A stretch of 64,000 nucleotides of DNA from the NCBI GenBank assembly GCA_041736675.1, contig JBGSTD010000026.1, forward strand, positions 78,181 through 142,180. Reading direction: 5' to 3'. Every line of letters starts with the position of its first letter. The stretch's first letter is position 1. The position numbers were made by a program, and so were the translations under genes. The notes below the pieces were generated by a model. It made no database searches. It was not told the DNA's origin and was given only the letters and a program-made list of their open reading frames with translations. Origin of the DNA: Salaquimonas sp041736675. GTDB lineage: Bacteria; Pseudomonadota; Alphaproteobacteria; Rhizobiales; Rhizobiaceae. This document shows, piece after piece, positions 54,585 through 63,880 of this stretch.

Positions 54585-55496
54585 TCATGCGGACTTCTTT
54601 ATAAACGAGCCATTGTTGAGTTCACGGATTGCTGTACGCAATTCATCCTGAGTGTTCATCACAATCGGCCCGTGCCAGGCAACAGGTTCCTGTATTGGAG
54701 CACCCGAGACCAGCAGGAAACGAACGCCCTTTTCCCCGGCCTGAACCACAATCTCGTCGCCTGTTCCAAACAATACGAGATGCCGGTCTCCAACCGCGTC
54801 ACGTATATGCACCTCTTCACCATTGACTTCTTTTTCCAGCAAAACGCCAAACGGGTCAGATGCGTCGGTAAAGACACCAGAGCCCTCGAAAACATAGGCA
54901 AAGGTCTTCTGCCAGGTATCAGCCGGCAAAACCTTGCGTACCCCCGCCGGAACGTACACATCGAGATAACGCGGCTTTGCGGCAATGCCGTCCACCGGAC
55001 CGCTCTTGCCCCAGAAATCTCCGCAAATGACTTTGATAAGGGTACCATCATCCTCGGTGATCACTGGAATGTCTTTCGATTTCACATCCTGATAGCGTGG
55101 ATCGGTCATCTTAAGGCTGGATGGCAAATTGGCCCACAGTTGAAAACCGTGCATCCGCCCGAAAGCATCACCTTTCGGCATTTCCTGATGCAGGATACCA
55201 GAACCAGCCGTCATCCACTGGATGTCACCCGAAGACAGCTCGCCCTGATTGCCAAGCGAATCGCCATGATCGATTGTACCGTTGAGAACATAGGTGATCG
55301 TTTCAATGCCGCGATGTGGATGCCAGGGAAACCCGCGCAGGTAATCTTGCGGATGGTCATTCCTGAAATCATCAAAAAGCAGGAACGGATCAGCAAGTGA
55401 AGGATCACCAAAGCCGAAAGCGCGGTGCAGTTTTACACCAGCTCCTTCCAAGGTGGGCTGCGCTTTTGAAATCTGGGAAACCGGACGAATGGACAT
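54585..55496 (-). CDS. Pirin-family protein
   Basis: 303 residues from the ATG at 55496 (GAGG 8 nt upstream; a GTG at 55505 is weaker). Two cupin barrels. The metal site of the first is seen in FPWHPHRGIETITYVLNGTI and in SGILHQEMP (three histidines and a glutamate). LWANLPSSLKMTDPRYQDV and VRFLLVSGAPIQEPVAWHGP are family marks. Bacterial pirins have been reported as quercetinases or as regulators of pyruvate dehydrogenase; which applies here is unknown. Confidence 0.92.
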   Translation of the reverse strand: MSIRPVSQISKAQPTLEGAGVKLHRAFGFGDPSLADPFLLFDDFRNDHPQDYLRGFPWHPHRGIETITYVLNGTIDHGDSLGNQGELSSGDIQWMTAGSGILHQEMPKGDAFGRMHGFQLWANLPSSLKMTDPRYQDVKSKDIPVITEDDGTLIKVICGDFWGKSGPVDGIAAKPRYLDVYVPAGVRKVLPADTWQKTFAYVFEGSGVFTDASDPFGVLLEKEVNGEEVHIRDAVGDRHLVLFGTGDEIVVQAGEKGVRFLLVSGAPIQEPVAWHGPIVMNTQDELRTAIRELNNGSFIKKSA

Positions 55497-55592
55497 ATCA
55501 AACACCTCATTTGGATTTCCCCCAATTTAGGCTGATTGAGCTAAGGTTCAAGTTCCGAAAATCAAACGCATCGTTCAATTTTGGTAACATCA

Positions 55593-57053
55593 TCAAGTAT
55601 CGATACGGCCATAAATATCCTCAAACCGCACAATGTCATCTTCGCCCAGATAATCACCGGTCTGGATCTCGATCAGCAAAAGAGGGCAATCACCCTTGTT
55701 GGACAACCGGTGAACCGATCCCTTGGGTATGTAGACCGACCGGTCCTTGGAAAAGGTCTCGACCTTGTTACCGATAGTAACCTCACCCATGCCGGAAACA
55801 AGAATCCAGTGCTCCGCCCTGTGATGGTGCGATTGCAGTGAAAGACTTTGGCCGGGTTCGACCGTGATGCGTTTCACCTGATAGCCATCGCCGGCATCGA
55901 TACGCTGGAACTCACCCCACGGACGTCGATCATGAATAACCGCTCCATTCAGGTCACCTTGTGGAGGCATCTGAATACTCGCGATATCCTCAAAAATTGA
56001 AGCTTCCTGAAAGCCGCTGGCGAGGGTTCCAACTGCCTCGGCATTGTCTCTTCGGGTGATCAGAATTCTGTCTCCGCTGGTAATTACAGCAATATTGTCA
56101 ATCCCGATCAATGCTGTCCGGTGGTCCGGTGAATGAACAAGATTGCCCTTGCTGGCGACCAGTTCCACCTGACCCGAAAAGGAGTTTTGATCGAGATCAG
56201 CACCATACAATACGGCTGCAGCATCCCAGTTACCTATATCTGTCCAAGAAAATTGGCCAACGCAAACACTGCCAAGGTCAGTTTTTTCAAATACGGCAAC
56301 ATCAACAGAAACCGCTGGTACCTCCATCAAAAGTCTGCCATCCAGCTGGCGCAGGCTGTCTCTGCAATGGCTGGCATCAAAGACACTGACGATTTTCTGA
56401 TATATTTCCGGTTGCAGTCTTTCCAACTCATCGAGAAAAAGCCGGGCCTTGAAAAGAAAATTGCCACTGTTCCAAAGTGCCCCGCTTTTCATGAGTTGGA
56501 GCGCCTTTTCAAGGGGCGGCTTTTCCACAAAACCTTCAATCGCAAAACAGTTTGCCGCGCGCCCGGCATCAATCACCGGACCTGGCGATATGTAACCGTA
56601 GCCGATGTGAGGCGAGGCCGGCTTGATACCGAACGTGATCAGATGCGTGGCGGCGAAATCCAGCGCGGCCCATACCGCTTCGCAAAAAGCTGCGTTCGTG
56701 TCGACCAATTGGTCAGACGGCATTACAAGCAGGACCGGATCATCCTGCCGTTCAAGTGCATGCAGACTGGCAATTGCAATGGCTGCACACGAATTTCTGC
56801 CGACCGGTTCGAGGATCAGATCACCTTCACAATTTGATTGCTGCAATTGGTTTGCAATCAGGCTTTTATGGCGCAAATTTCCTACAATGATTGGCTTGCC
56901 ATCGAGGAATGATGCACGACCGCGCATTACCGTTTGCTGGAAAAGGGATTGCTCCATGCCGAATTTGTGAAAGGGTTTGGGGCAATCAACCGTTGAGAGG
57001 GGCCACAACCGACTGCCAAGTCCGCCACACAATATAACCGGAATTATTTTCAT
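55593..57053 (-). CDS. manC: Mannose-1-phosphate guanylyltransferase / mannose-6-phosphate isomerase
   Basis: Bifunctional type II enzyme (ManC/CpsB/AlgA/XanB) making GDP-mannose for exopolysaccharide or LPS. 486 residues, standard length. The nucleotidyltransferase has PVILCGGLGSRLWPLS at residues 4-19 and GFVEKPPLEKALQLM near 175; the isomerase cupin has PWGEFQRIDAGDGYQVKRI, LQSHHHRAEHWILVSG and LLLIEIQTGDYLGEDDIVRF. No other sugar genes adjoin it, so the polysaccharide it serves is unknown. The 126-bp gap before it also contains the end of the GntR gene's transcript. Confidence 0.93.
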   Translation of the reverse strand: MKIIPVILCGGLGSRLWPLSTVDCPKPFHKFGMEQSLFQQTVMRGRASFLDGKPIIVGNLRHKSLIANQLQQSNCEGDLILEPVGRNSCAAIAIASLHALERQDDPVLLVMPSDQLVDTNAAFCEAVWAALDFAATHLITFGIKPASPHIGYGYISPGPVIDAGRAANCFAIEGFVEKPPLEKALQLMKSGALWNSGNFLFKARLFLDELERLQPEIYQKIVSVFDASHCRDSLRQLDGRLLMEVPAVSVDVAVFEKTDLGSVCVGQFSWTDIGNWDAAAVLYGADLDQNSFSGQVELVASKGNLVHSPDHRTALIGIDNIAVITSGDRILITRRDNAEAVGTLASGFQEASIFEDIASIQMPPQGDLNGAVIHDRRPWGEFQRIDAGDGYQVKRITVEPGQSLSLQSHHHRAEHWILVSGMGEVTIGNKVETFSKDRSVYIPKGSVHRLSNKGDCPLLLIEIQTGDYLGEDDIVRFEDIYGRIDT

Positions 57054-57179
57054 GTTCCCCCCGATACCAGTGCAATGTAAATTGCTTTGGCTTAACGTGG
57101 GTCACAACAACCATAGACCATAAATACAATTCCGTACAGCCAATAAGTGTATATCGGCAGAGAGAAAATAGCAGACTTC

Positions 57180-57848
57180 CTAGCCGGTTCCAACGGCAGC
57201 TTCGCTTGTGAAACTTGCCATGAAATCGGTGAATTTCTCACCCTGTATCGCAACATGCTGGCGAAGGATTTCCGCTGTTAAAACGGCATCCCCCTTGCGC
57301 AGCGCCGCAACAATGGCGTGATGCTCACTCATCGACTGAGGCAAACGTCCGCGTACCCTCAATTGCATCCGTCGGTAAGGTGTCAGCCGCTTGTACAATT
57401 TGGCTGCCTCCCCTGCCAGAAACTTGTTTCCGCCAGCCTCATATAGCAAATGATGGAATTTCTGGTTCTCACGGTAATATTCATCATGGTCTTGTTGACG
57501 GATAGCCTTTTCGCACGCTTCAATCGTTGCCAGCACAGCAGTCAACTGTGCATCATTGATCCGCCGCGCAGCCCGAAAGCCGCACATCGCTTCAAACTCT
57601 GCCATCACTTCGAACATCTCGACGATCTCGACAAAATCCGGATGGCGGATAAACGCCCCCCTGCGCGGTAACAATTCTACGAGACCTGAAGCAGCCAGCC
57701 CCTGGAAGGCTTCACGCAATGGCGTTCTTGATACTCCGAATTTTTCAGCAAGGCGCACCTCGTCAAGACGTTCGCCGGCAGAAAACTCCCCCGTCAGAAT
57801 CATCTGCTCCAACCGTTCGCGAATGTTATTTGCAATGCGTGTACTCAT
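57180..57848 (-). CDS. matR: GntR-family regulator (FCD type) of the malonate operon
   Basis: 222 residues. The winged HTH (FGVSRTPLREAFQGLAASG) is at the N-terminus; the C-terminal FCD ligand-binding domain has the metal-binding pattern with asparagine/histidine positions in ENQKFHHLLYEAGGN and SEHHAIVAALRKGD. It is divergent from the TRAP-malonate operon across 183 bp, with a TTGTATACAA palindrome between. MatR of Rhizobium leguminosarum and GtrA of Sinorhizobium meliloti hold the same position, so I infer it controls matPQMAB in response to malonate. Confidence 0.82.
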   Translation of the reverse strand: MSTRIANNIRERLEQMILTGEFSAGERLDEVRLAEKFGVSRTPLREAFQGLAASGLVELLPRRGAFIRHPDFVEIVEMFEVMAEFEAMCGFRAARRINDAQLTAVLATIEACEKAIRQQDHDEYYRENQKFHHLLYEAGGNKFLAGEAAKLYKRLTPYRRMQLRVRGRLPQSMSEHHAIVAALRKGDAVLTAEILRQHVAIQGEKFTDFMASFTSEAAVGTG

Positions 57849-57893
57849 TCCAAAACCCTACTCAAAACTAGCAAAAATGCAAAAGAATTTTTC

Positions 57894-57903
57894 TTGTATA
57901 CAA
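57894..57903. promoter_or_regulatory. Putative MatR operator
   Basis: Perfect 10-bp palindrome TTGTATACAA, a common operator core for FCD-type GntR regulators. It lies 5 bp upstream of a TTGACT -35 element and 45 bp upstream of the matR start, so binding could affect both directions. From memory, published MatR sites contain TCTTGTATACA, which also fits here (57892-57902). Confidence 0.7.
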
Positions 57904-57908
57904 AAAGA

Positions 57909-57937
57909 TTGACTTGATATTCGATCCTGTGTTCAAT
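57909..57937 (+). promoter_or_regulatory. Putative promoter of matPQMAB
   Basis: TTGACT at 57909-57914 and TTCAAT at 57932-57937, spacing 17 bp. A perfect 12-bp palindrome, CGCAAATTTGCG, follows at 57944-57955, at the expected transcription start. A small hairpin (GTGCTT-GGA-AAGCAC, 57998-58012) lies in the leader before matP. Confidence 0.55.
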
Positions 57938-58031
57938 GAATCACGCAAATTTGCGGAAGTTCCGATAATTTCCATTTTGGCAAATCGCGATCATCAGGTG
58001 CTTGGAAAGCACAATTTTCTGGGAGGAAAAC

Positions 58032-59039
58032 ATGAAACTCAAACTTAAGGCAATAACAGCGATTTTGGCCGGTACCATAGCATTGACCGGTGCTTTTACT
58101 GGCTTGACTCAGGCTGAAACATTGAAAGCCTCACACCAGTTTCCCGGCGGAAAAGGAGATGCCCGTGATGAAATGGTGCAGCTTTTTGCCAAGGAACTGG
58201 CCGCTGCAAATGTTGGCCTCGATGTGCAGGTCTATCCTGGCCAGTCACTTTTCAAGGCCAAGGAACAATGGGGCGCACTGACAAAAGGCCAGCTTGATAT
58301 CACATCATTTCCGCTTGATTATGCATCAGGCCGTGTTCCGCAATTCTCAGCGACATTGATGCCGGGTCTGGTGCGCAACCACGAGCGTGCCAAACGGCTC
58401 AACACATCGCCCTTCATGATGGAAATCAAACGGCTGGTTGAGGAAAGCGGTGCAATTGTGATCGCTGATGCCTGGCTCGGAGGAGCGTTCGCCTCAAGAA
58501 AGAACTGTATCACTTCACCCGATACCATCAAAGGCCAGGTAACAAGGGCTGCAGGTCCGGCGTTTGAGCAGATGCTCGTTGGCGCCGGCGCTTCAATCTC
58601 ATCAATGGCATCTTCTGAAATCTACACTGGCATGCAGACGGGTGTGCTCGATGCCACCAACACGTCGTCCGGTTCCTTTGTTTCCTACCGGCTTTTCGAG
58701 CAGGTCAAATGTCTGACAGCGCCCGGCGAGAACGCCCTCTGGTTCATGTACGAACCGATGCTGATTTCTAAGGAGACCTATGACCGCCTGACTCCCGAGC
58801 AACAGGCGGCGGTCATGGCCGCTGGCAAAAAAGCGGAAGAATACTTCGACAAGGAAGCCGCAGGACTTGACGACAAGATGATCGAAGCCTTCAAAGGCGC
58901 CGGAGTGGAAATCGCCACCATGTCGAAAGAGGACTACGACGCATGGCTCGCCATCGCCAAGGAAACAGCCTACAAGGAATTTTCCGCAAATGTTCCTGGC
59001 GGCGACAAGCTGATTGAGGACGCGCTCGCGGTTGAATAA
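58032..59039 (+). CDS. matP: TRAP transporter substrate-binding protein (malonate)
   Basis: DctP-type periplasmic receptor, 335 residues from the ATG at 58032 (GGGAGGA 4 nt upstream). A signal peptide (AITAILAGTIALTGAFTGL, cleavage near TQAE) is followed by the TRAP fold: LKASHQFPGGKGDARDEMVQ, VQVYPGQSLFKAKEQWGALT and IYTGMQTGVLDATNTSSGSF. The conserved arginine of DctP proteins is in KGQVTRAAGPAFEQML. Malonate as ligand is inferred from the following matA and matB genes. Confidence 0.9.
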   Translation: MKLKLKAITAILAGTIALTGAFTGLTQAETLKASHQFPGGKGDARDEMVQLFAKELAAANVGLDVQVYPGQSLFKAKEQWGALTKGQLDITSFPLDYASGRVPQFSATLMPGLVRNHERAKRLNTSPFMMEIKRLVEESGAIVIADAWLGGAFASRKNCITSPDTIKGQVTRAAGPAFEQMLVGAGASISSMASSEIYTGMQTGVLDATNTSSGSFVSYRLFEQVKCLTAPGENALWFMYEPMLISKETYDRLTPEQQAAVMAAGKKAEEYFDKEAAGLDDKMIEAFKGAGVEIATMSKEDYDAWLAIAKETAYKEFSANVPGGDKLIEDALAVE

Positions 59040-59126
59040 AACCAAAGGGTAAAATCTCCAAGGCGCAGAAATCAGAAATGTTTCTGCGCCTTTCAGCCGG
59101 TCAAGTTGGAACCGAGGCGTTTCCAG

Positions 59127-59633
59127 ATGAAACAGTTTATTATCTTTACGCACACATTCTCGCGTATATGCGGTTTGGTATCCATGGCGCTGATAGCTGC
59201 GGCATCCCTTGTGGTTTGCCAGATGGTATTCATCCGCTACGTCCTCAATGCCTCCACCATCTGGCAAACCGAATTTGTGGTCTATGCGGTCATCGCCTCG
59301 ACCTTTATCGGCGCGCCCTATGTTCTTTTGCACAAGGGTCATGTGGCAGTCGACCTTTTGCCCCAGATGCTGGCCAGAAAACCGCGCCTTGTCATGCAGA
59401 CAATTGCCAACCTTCTGAGCCTTCTCTTTTGCGCTCTGCTTGCATACTCCGCATGGCACTATTTCCATGAAGCCTTCGCCAAAGGCTGGAAGACGGATAC
59501 CGTATGGGCGATACCGCTGTGGATACCACTTCTGCCCTTGCCATTGGGGGTAGCTGGTCTTTGCCTTCAATATGTTGCTGAAATCTACGAGAACTGGAGT
59601 GTATCTTCTGAAGCCGACAGAGGTCACGCATGA
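59127..59633 (+). CDS. matQ: TRAP transporter small membrane subunit (malonate)
   Basis: DctQ-type protein, 168 residues from the ATG at 59127 (GAGG 9 nt upstream). Four hydrophobic helices (ICGLVSMALIAAASLVVCQM; FVVYAVIASTFIGAPYVLLH; LLSLLFCALLAYSAWHYF; WIPLLPLPLGVAGLCLQYVA). The motif GAPYVLLHKGHVAVDLLPQM is typical of DctQ. Its last bases overlap the start of matM by 4 bp. Confidence 0.9.
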   Translation: MKQFIIFTHTFSRICGLVSMALIAAASLVVCQMVFIRYVLNASTIWQTEFVVYAVIASTFIGAPYVLLHKGHVAVDLLPQMLARKPRLVMQTIANLLSLLFCALLAYSAWHYFHEAFAKGWKTDTVWAIPLWIPLLPLPLGVAGLCLQYVAEIYENWSVSSEADRGHA

Positions 59634-60946
59634 GCCCGCTCGAAATCGGACTGCTGATATTTGCGGCATTGCTCGTCCTGTTTGCCATCGGAATGCCGAT
59701 TGCCTTTGCTCTTGGCGCTGTATCAGTTGGCGCGCTTCTCATGACAAGCGGCTCGCGCTCGCTTGACATTGTTGCTGAAACTTTCTTTTCCGGCCTCAAC
59801 TCCTTTACGCTGGTTTCCATCCCGATGTTCATTCTGATGGGGGCTGCAGTTGCCACCAGTCCGGCCGGCAAGGATCTTTACGAGGCTCTCGACCGCTGGC
59901 TGAACCGGGTGCCAGGCGGTCTGGTCCTTTCCAACCTCGGGGCCTGCTCGATCTTTGCCGCGTTGTCAGGATCTTCACCGGCAACCTGCGCAGCGATTGG
60001 CAAAATGGGCATTCCTGAAATGCGCAAGCGCGGATATCCTGACGAGATTTCGGCCGGCTCAATCGCCGCAGGCGGTACCCTCGGCATCCTAATTCCCCCC
60101 TCAATTACCATGATCGTTTACGGCATTGCGACAGAAACGTCGATCGGCAGGCTGTTTCTTGCCGGCGTTGTTCCGGGCATCATGCTAACAGCAATTTTCA
60201 TGGCCTGGACACTCTATTCATGCTGGCGCCAGGGATTGAGACTATCAGACGTCACGCGGCGTTACTCCTTTGCTGAAAAACTTGAGGTGCTGCCCCGCGT
60301 ATTTCCATTTCTGTTGGTGATCGCAGGCATTCTCTTCGTTCTTTATGGAGGTGTGGCCACACCTTCGGAAGCTGCCGGGGTAGGCGCTGTTTTCTGTCTG
60401 GTTCTGGTTGTTGTCATCTACAAGATGTTCAATCCAAAATTCACCTACAACATTTTCCGCGACTCGACCAAAGAATCGGTCATGATCATGATGATCATCG
60501 CTGCATCGGAACTGTTCGCTTTTACGCTGTCTTCAACATTTGTCACCCAGACGATCGCCGAGTGGATCAGCAATCTTGATGTGAACCGTTGGGTTTTGAT
60601 GGCGATCATCAATCTGTTTCTTCTCGTGGCGGGCTTTTTCCTGCCTCCCGTTGCAGTGATCCTGATGACCGCGCCGATCCTGCTGCCGATCATCACGTCA
60701 GCCGGGTTCGATCCATACTGGTTTGCTGTCATATTGACCATCAACATGGAAATCGGCTTGATCACACCGCCGGTCGGGCTCAATCTCTATGTCATCAATT
60801 CAATAGCGCCGGATATTTCACTCGGTACAATTCTGCGCGGCTCAATCCCCTATGTACTGTGCATGGTGCTTGCCACAATATTGCTGTGTATGATGCCATC
60901 GATTGTCACGTGGCTGCCTGATCTTGTTATGGGAGCTGGGTCTTGA
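59630..60946 (+). CDS. matM: TRAP transporter large membrane subunit (malonate)
   Basis: DctM-type sodium-coupled permease, 438 residues with about 12 helices. Motifs: FTLVSIPMFILMGAAVATSP, SGSSPATCAAIGKMGIPEM, AAGGTLGILIPPSITMIVYG and the C-terminal VILTINMEIGLITPPVGLNL. It overlaps matQ by 4 bp and the TTG start of matA by 4 bp, so the operon is tightly coupled. Confidence 0.92.
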   Translation: MSPLEIGLLIFAALLVLFAIGMPIAFALGAVSVGALLMTSGSRSLDIVAETFFSGLNSFTLVSIPMFILMGAAVATSPAGKDLYEALDRWLNRVPGGLVLSNLGACSIFAALSGSSPATCAAIGKMGIPEMRKRGYPDEISAGSIAAGGTLGILIPPSITMIVYGIATETSIGRLFLAGVVPGIMLTAIFMAWTLYSCWRQGLRLSDVTRRYSFAEKLEVLPRVFPFLLVIAGILFVLYGGVATPSEAAGVGAVFCLVLVVVIYKMFNPKFTYNIFRDSTKESVMIMMIIAASELFAFTLSSTFVTQTIAEWISNLDVNRWVLMAIINLFLLVAGFFLPPVAVILMTAPILLPIITSAGFDPYWFAVILTINMEIGLITPPVGLNLYVINSIAPDISLGTILRGSIPYVLCMVLATILLCMMPSIVTWLPDLVMGAGS

Positions 60947-62292
60947 ATCGCGGAAGCTTTTTTTATGACCTGTTGTCGACGCTGTTCGAACGCAAACCGG
61001 TCGATGAGGCCAATGGCGATGGTCGCGCGATCAGGGATTTGTGCATTGACCTGATGACCAACCGGGGTGAAATCAGCGGCAATGCAATAGCCAGACAAAT
61101 CCTCTCCCGTTTCAGGCAGTTGGACGAGGCCGGTGAAATTTCTTTTTTCAATTTTTTGACAGAAGAAATGGATATTGATCCGGACAAGGTTCTGGCGTCG
61201 GCAAATGCCTATCGCGAAAATCGCACTCCGGAAAACCTCGCGGCCTTTCTGACTATATCCGAGCCGCGCAGACAGGAGTTGCTGCGCCGCATCAACCGTG
61301 TTCCGGGGGCAACTGGTTCGATTGTAAACATGCGCAGTCACCTGCTGAAATATCTCAGGCAAAATCCGGCCTTTGCCAGAACGGATCTCGATTTCCAACA
61401 CCTTTTTGCCTCCTGGTTCAATCGAGGTTTCTTGATACCTCGTCGCATTCATTGGCAAACACCTGCCAACATTCTCGAAAAGATAATCGAATATGAAGCA
61501 GTACATGCCATCAATGACTGGAGCGATCTCCGGCGGCGCGTAGAGCCGGAGGATCGGCGATGCTATGCCTTTTTCCACCCGTCCATGCCGGATGATCCGC
61601 TCATCTTTGTTGAAGTCGCCTTGTCAAAGGGGATACCGAACTCTGTTCAGCAAATTCTTGCCGAGGACCGCAAGACAACTCCGATCAAGGACGCGGATAC
61701 TGCCGTCTTCTATTCGATTTCCAATTGCCAGAAGGGCCTGCGCGGCGTTTCTTTCGGTAACTCACTGATAAAGCAGGTCGTTCAGGATCTCCAATCAGAA
61801 CTGGCTCACATTTCCACTTTCGTCACCTTGTCGCCGGTTCCAGGATTCAGGAAATGGCTCGAAATGGCTGCAGACAAAGATGATGCAGCTCATGCAATGC
61901 TCACGATCATAAATGACGCCATTCAGGCAGGAACCAGTAACGAACCGGTATCCGCCGATCTGGAGGCAAACAGCGAAACGCTGCGCCGCATGGTTGCCTA
62001 CTATCTCTTGACGGCCAAAGACAGTCAGGGGCTGCCCCTCGACCCTGTCGCAAAATTCCATTTGAACAATGGCGCGCTCTTGCACAACGTTCACGTAATG
62101 GCGGACAATTCGAACAACGGCCTGCGCCAGTCAGGCGGCGCCATGGTGAACTATCTTTACGATTTGAAAAAGATCGAGCAATACCACGAAGGGTTCGCAG
62201 GCAACGCAACGATTGCAGCAGCAAAAGTGGTAAGGCAGCTTTCCGACAGCTTCAAAACAAAAAACAAGACCAGGATTTCACGACATGGCTGA
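60943..62292 (+). CDS. matA: Malonyl-CoA decarboxylase
   Basis: Decarboxylates malonyl-CoA to acetyl-CoA. 449 residues. The TTG start at 60943 overlaps the matM stop; GGGAG lies upstream. The N-terminal helical domain is followed by a GCN5-like catalytic domain (MCD family): the sequence RRCYAFFHPSMPDDPLIFVE is the conserved substrate-binding segment, SISNCQKGLRGVSFGNSLIK the CoA-binding segment, and PVAKFHLNNGALLHNVH contains the catalytic histidine. The final codons overlap matB by 8 bp. Confidence 0.93.
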   Translation: MNRGSFFYDLLSTLFERKPVDEANGDGRAIRDLCIDLMTNRGEISGNAIARQILSRFRQLDEAGEISFFNFLTEEMDIDPDKVLASANAYRENRTPENLAAFLTISEPRRQELLRRINRVPGATGSIVNMRSHLLKYLRQNPAFARTDLDFQHLFASWFNRGFLIPRRIHWQTPANILEKIIEYEAVHAINDWSDLRRRVEPEDRRCYAFFHPSMPDDPLIFVEVALSKGIPNSVQQILAEDRKTTPIKDADTAVFYSISNCQKGLRGVSFGNSLIKQVVQDLQSELAHISTFVTLSPVPGFRKWLEMAADKDDAAHAMLTIINDAIQAGTSNEPVSADLEANSETLRRMVAYYLLTAKDSQGLPLDPVAKFHLNNGALLHNVHVMADNSNNGLRQSGGAMVNYLYDLKKIEQYHEGFAGNATIAAAKVVRQLSDSFKTKNKTRISRHG

Positions 62293-63823
62293 AAACGCAC
62301 TCTTCGACGGGCTCCTTCAAAAGGCATTGATTTCACCTCAGACTTCTTTTGCATGGCTTCCTGATGACGGAAGGTCATATACCTATGGGGATGTTCTCAA
62401 AGTGTCCTCACGATTTGCCAATGCGCTGGTTTCCCTTGGTGTAAAACCGGGAGACCGCGTCGCGGTGCAGGTTCCCAAATCAATCGAAGCGGTCATGCTG
62501 TATATTGCCACAGTCCGCGCCGGCGCCGTCTTTCTGCCTCTCAATACCGGCTATACTGTTAACGAGATCGGCTATTTTCTCGAAAACGCCTCTCCCGCCG
62601 TTTTTGTCTGTGATCCGGCAAACCGCTCTGAATATGAAACACTTGCAGACACACTGGGAATCAGGCTTGAAACCCTTGGCATCTGGAAAAATCACGAAAC
62701 AAGCGCCGGTTCCCTTTCCGACGCAGCCCTTGAAGCCGCGGTCGAGTTTGAAAACATAGCCCGTTCAAAAGATGATCTGGCGGCTATACTCTATACATCT
62801 GGAACGACCGGTCGTTCGAAAGGTGCGATGCTTTCCCATGACAACCTGTTGTCAAACGCAAATGTGCTGGTCGACTACTGGCGCTTTACCGGCGGGGACG
62901 TTCTGTTGCACGCATTGCCGATTTTCCATACCCACGGATTGTTTGTGGCAACCAATGTGGTGATGGCGTCAGGCGCATCCATGATCTTCCTGCCAGGCTT
63001 CAATCCTGATGCGATGATTGCAAACCTGCCAAAATCGACCTGCATGATGGGTGTGCCCACTTTTTACACAAGACTGCTGGATGACAAACGCTTCACCCGT
63101 GATCTGGTTGACCACATGCGCCTTTTCATATCGGGTAGCGCCCCGCTATTGGCAGAAACCCACATTCAGTTCGAGGAACGTACCGGCCACCGTATTCTCG
63201 AGCGCTATGGCATGACGGAAACCAACATGAATACCTCAAACCCCTATGAGGGCGAGCGACGAGCGGGGACTGTCGGATTTCCGCTTCCAGGAACCGCCCT
63301 GCGCGTCACCAATCCGGATAGCGGCGAGACCTTGCCGCAGGGTGAGGTCGGCGTGATTGAAGTCAAGGGTGACAACGTGTTTTCCGGCTATTGGCAGATG
63401 CCCGAAAAGACCGCCGAGGAATTTCGTGCCGACGGCTTTTTCATCACCGGAGATCTTGGCCGCATAGATGACGATGGCTACGTTCATATTGTAGGGCGGG
63501 CCAAGGACCTGATCATTTCAGGTGGCTATAATATTTATCCCAAGGAAATCGAACTGCTGCTGGACGAGCAGGAAGGCGTGCTTGAGTCCGCCGTGGTCGG
63601 GGTGCCCCATCCGGATTTTGGCGAAGCAGTGGTCGGAGTGTTGGTCGCCAAGCCCGGAAATGAGCTTGATCCCACAAAAATCATGGAGACGATCAAGCCG
63701 ATGATCGCCCGTTTCAAGCAACCCAAGCATTTGGCGGTCGTTGCCGAATTGCCGCGTAATACGATGGGGAAAGTTCAAAAGAACATCTTGCGCGGTAGCT
63801 ACGAGAAACTGTTCAAGGCGTAA
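62285..63823 (+). CDS. matB: Malonyl-CoA synthetase
   Basis: Adenylate-forming ligase that makes malonyl-CoA from malonate, ATP and CoA. 512 residues. The P-loop motif is ILYTSGTTGRSKGAMLSH; LERYGMTETNMNTSNPYEGE is the aliphatic-acyl A5 motif of the MatB branch; FITGDLGRIDDDGYVHIVGR the A7/A8 region; and RNTMGKVQKNILR has the catalytic A10 lysine. It ends the mat operon; the IS481-type element begins about 57 bp later. Confidence 0.94.
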   Translation: MAENALFDGLLQKALISPQTSFAWLPDDGRSYTYGDVLKVSSRFANALVSLGVKPGDRVAVQVPKSIEAVMLYIATVRAGAVFLPLNTGYTVNEIGYFLENASPAVFVCDPANRSEYETLADTLGIRLETLGIWKNHETSAGSLSDAALEAAVEFENIARSKDDLAAILYTSGTTGRSKGAMLSHDNLLSNANVLVDYWRFTGGDVLLHALPIFHTHGLFVATNVVMASGASMIFLPGFNPDAMIANLPKSTCMMGVPTFYTRLLDDKRFTRDLVDHMRLFISGSAPLLAETHIQFEERTGHRILERYGMTETNMNTSNPYEGERRAGTVGFPLPGTALRVTNPDSGETLPQGEVGVIEVKGDNVFSGYWQMPEKTAEEFRADGFFITGDLGRIDDDGYVHIVGRAKDLIISGGYNIYPKEIELLLDEQEGVLESAVVGVPHPDFGEAVVGVLVAKPGNELDPTKIMETIKPMIARFKQPKHLAVVAELPRNTMGKVQKNILRGSYEKLFKA

Positions 63824-63880
63824 TACGCCTTTGCGGGACTTGCGCAGCTAAAATGCCCTGGGATTGACCTTCCCGAGAGA

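Noticed and set aside
54516..55400. 294-codon open frame on the plus strand
   Set aside because: It is antisense to the pirin gene, whose protein is clearly conserved; the sequence has no recognisable domain.
58602..59669. 355-codon open frame on the minus strand
   Set aside because: It lies opposite matP and matQ, both well-supported genes, and its translation looks like a shadow of their codon use.
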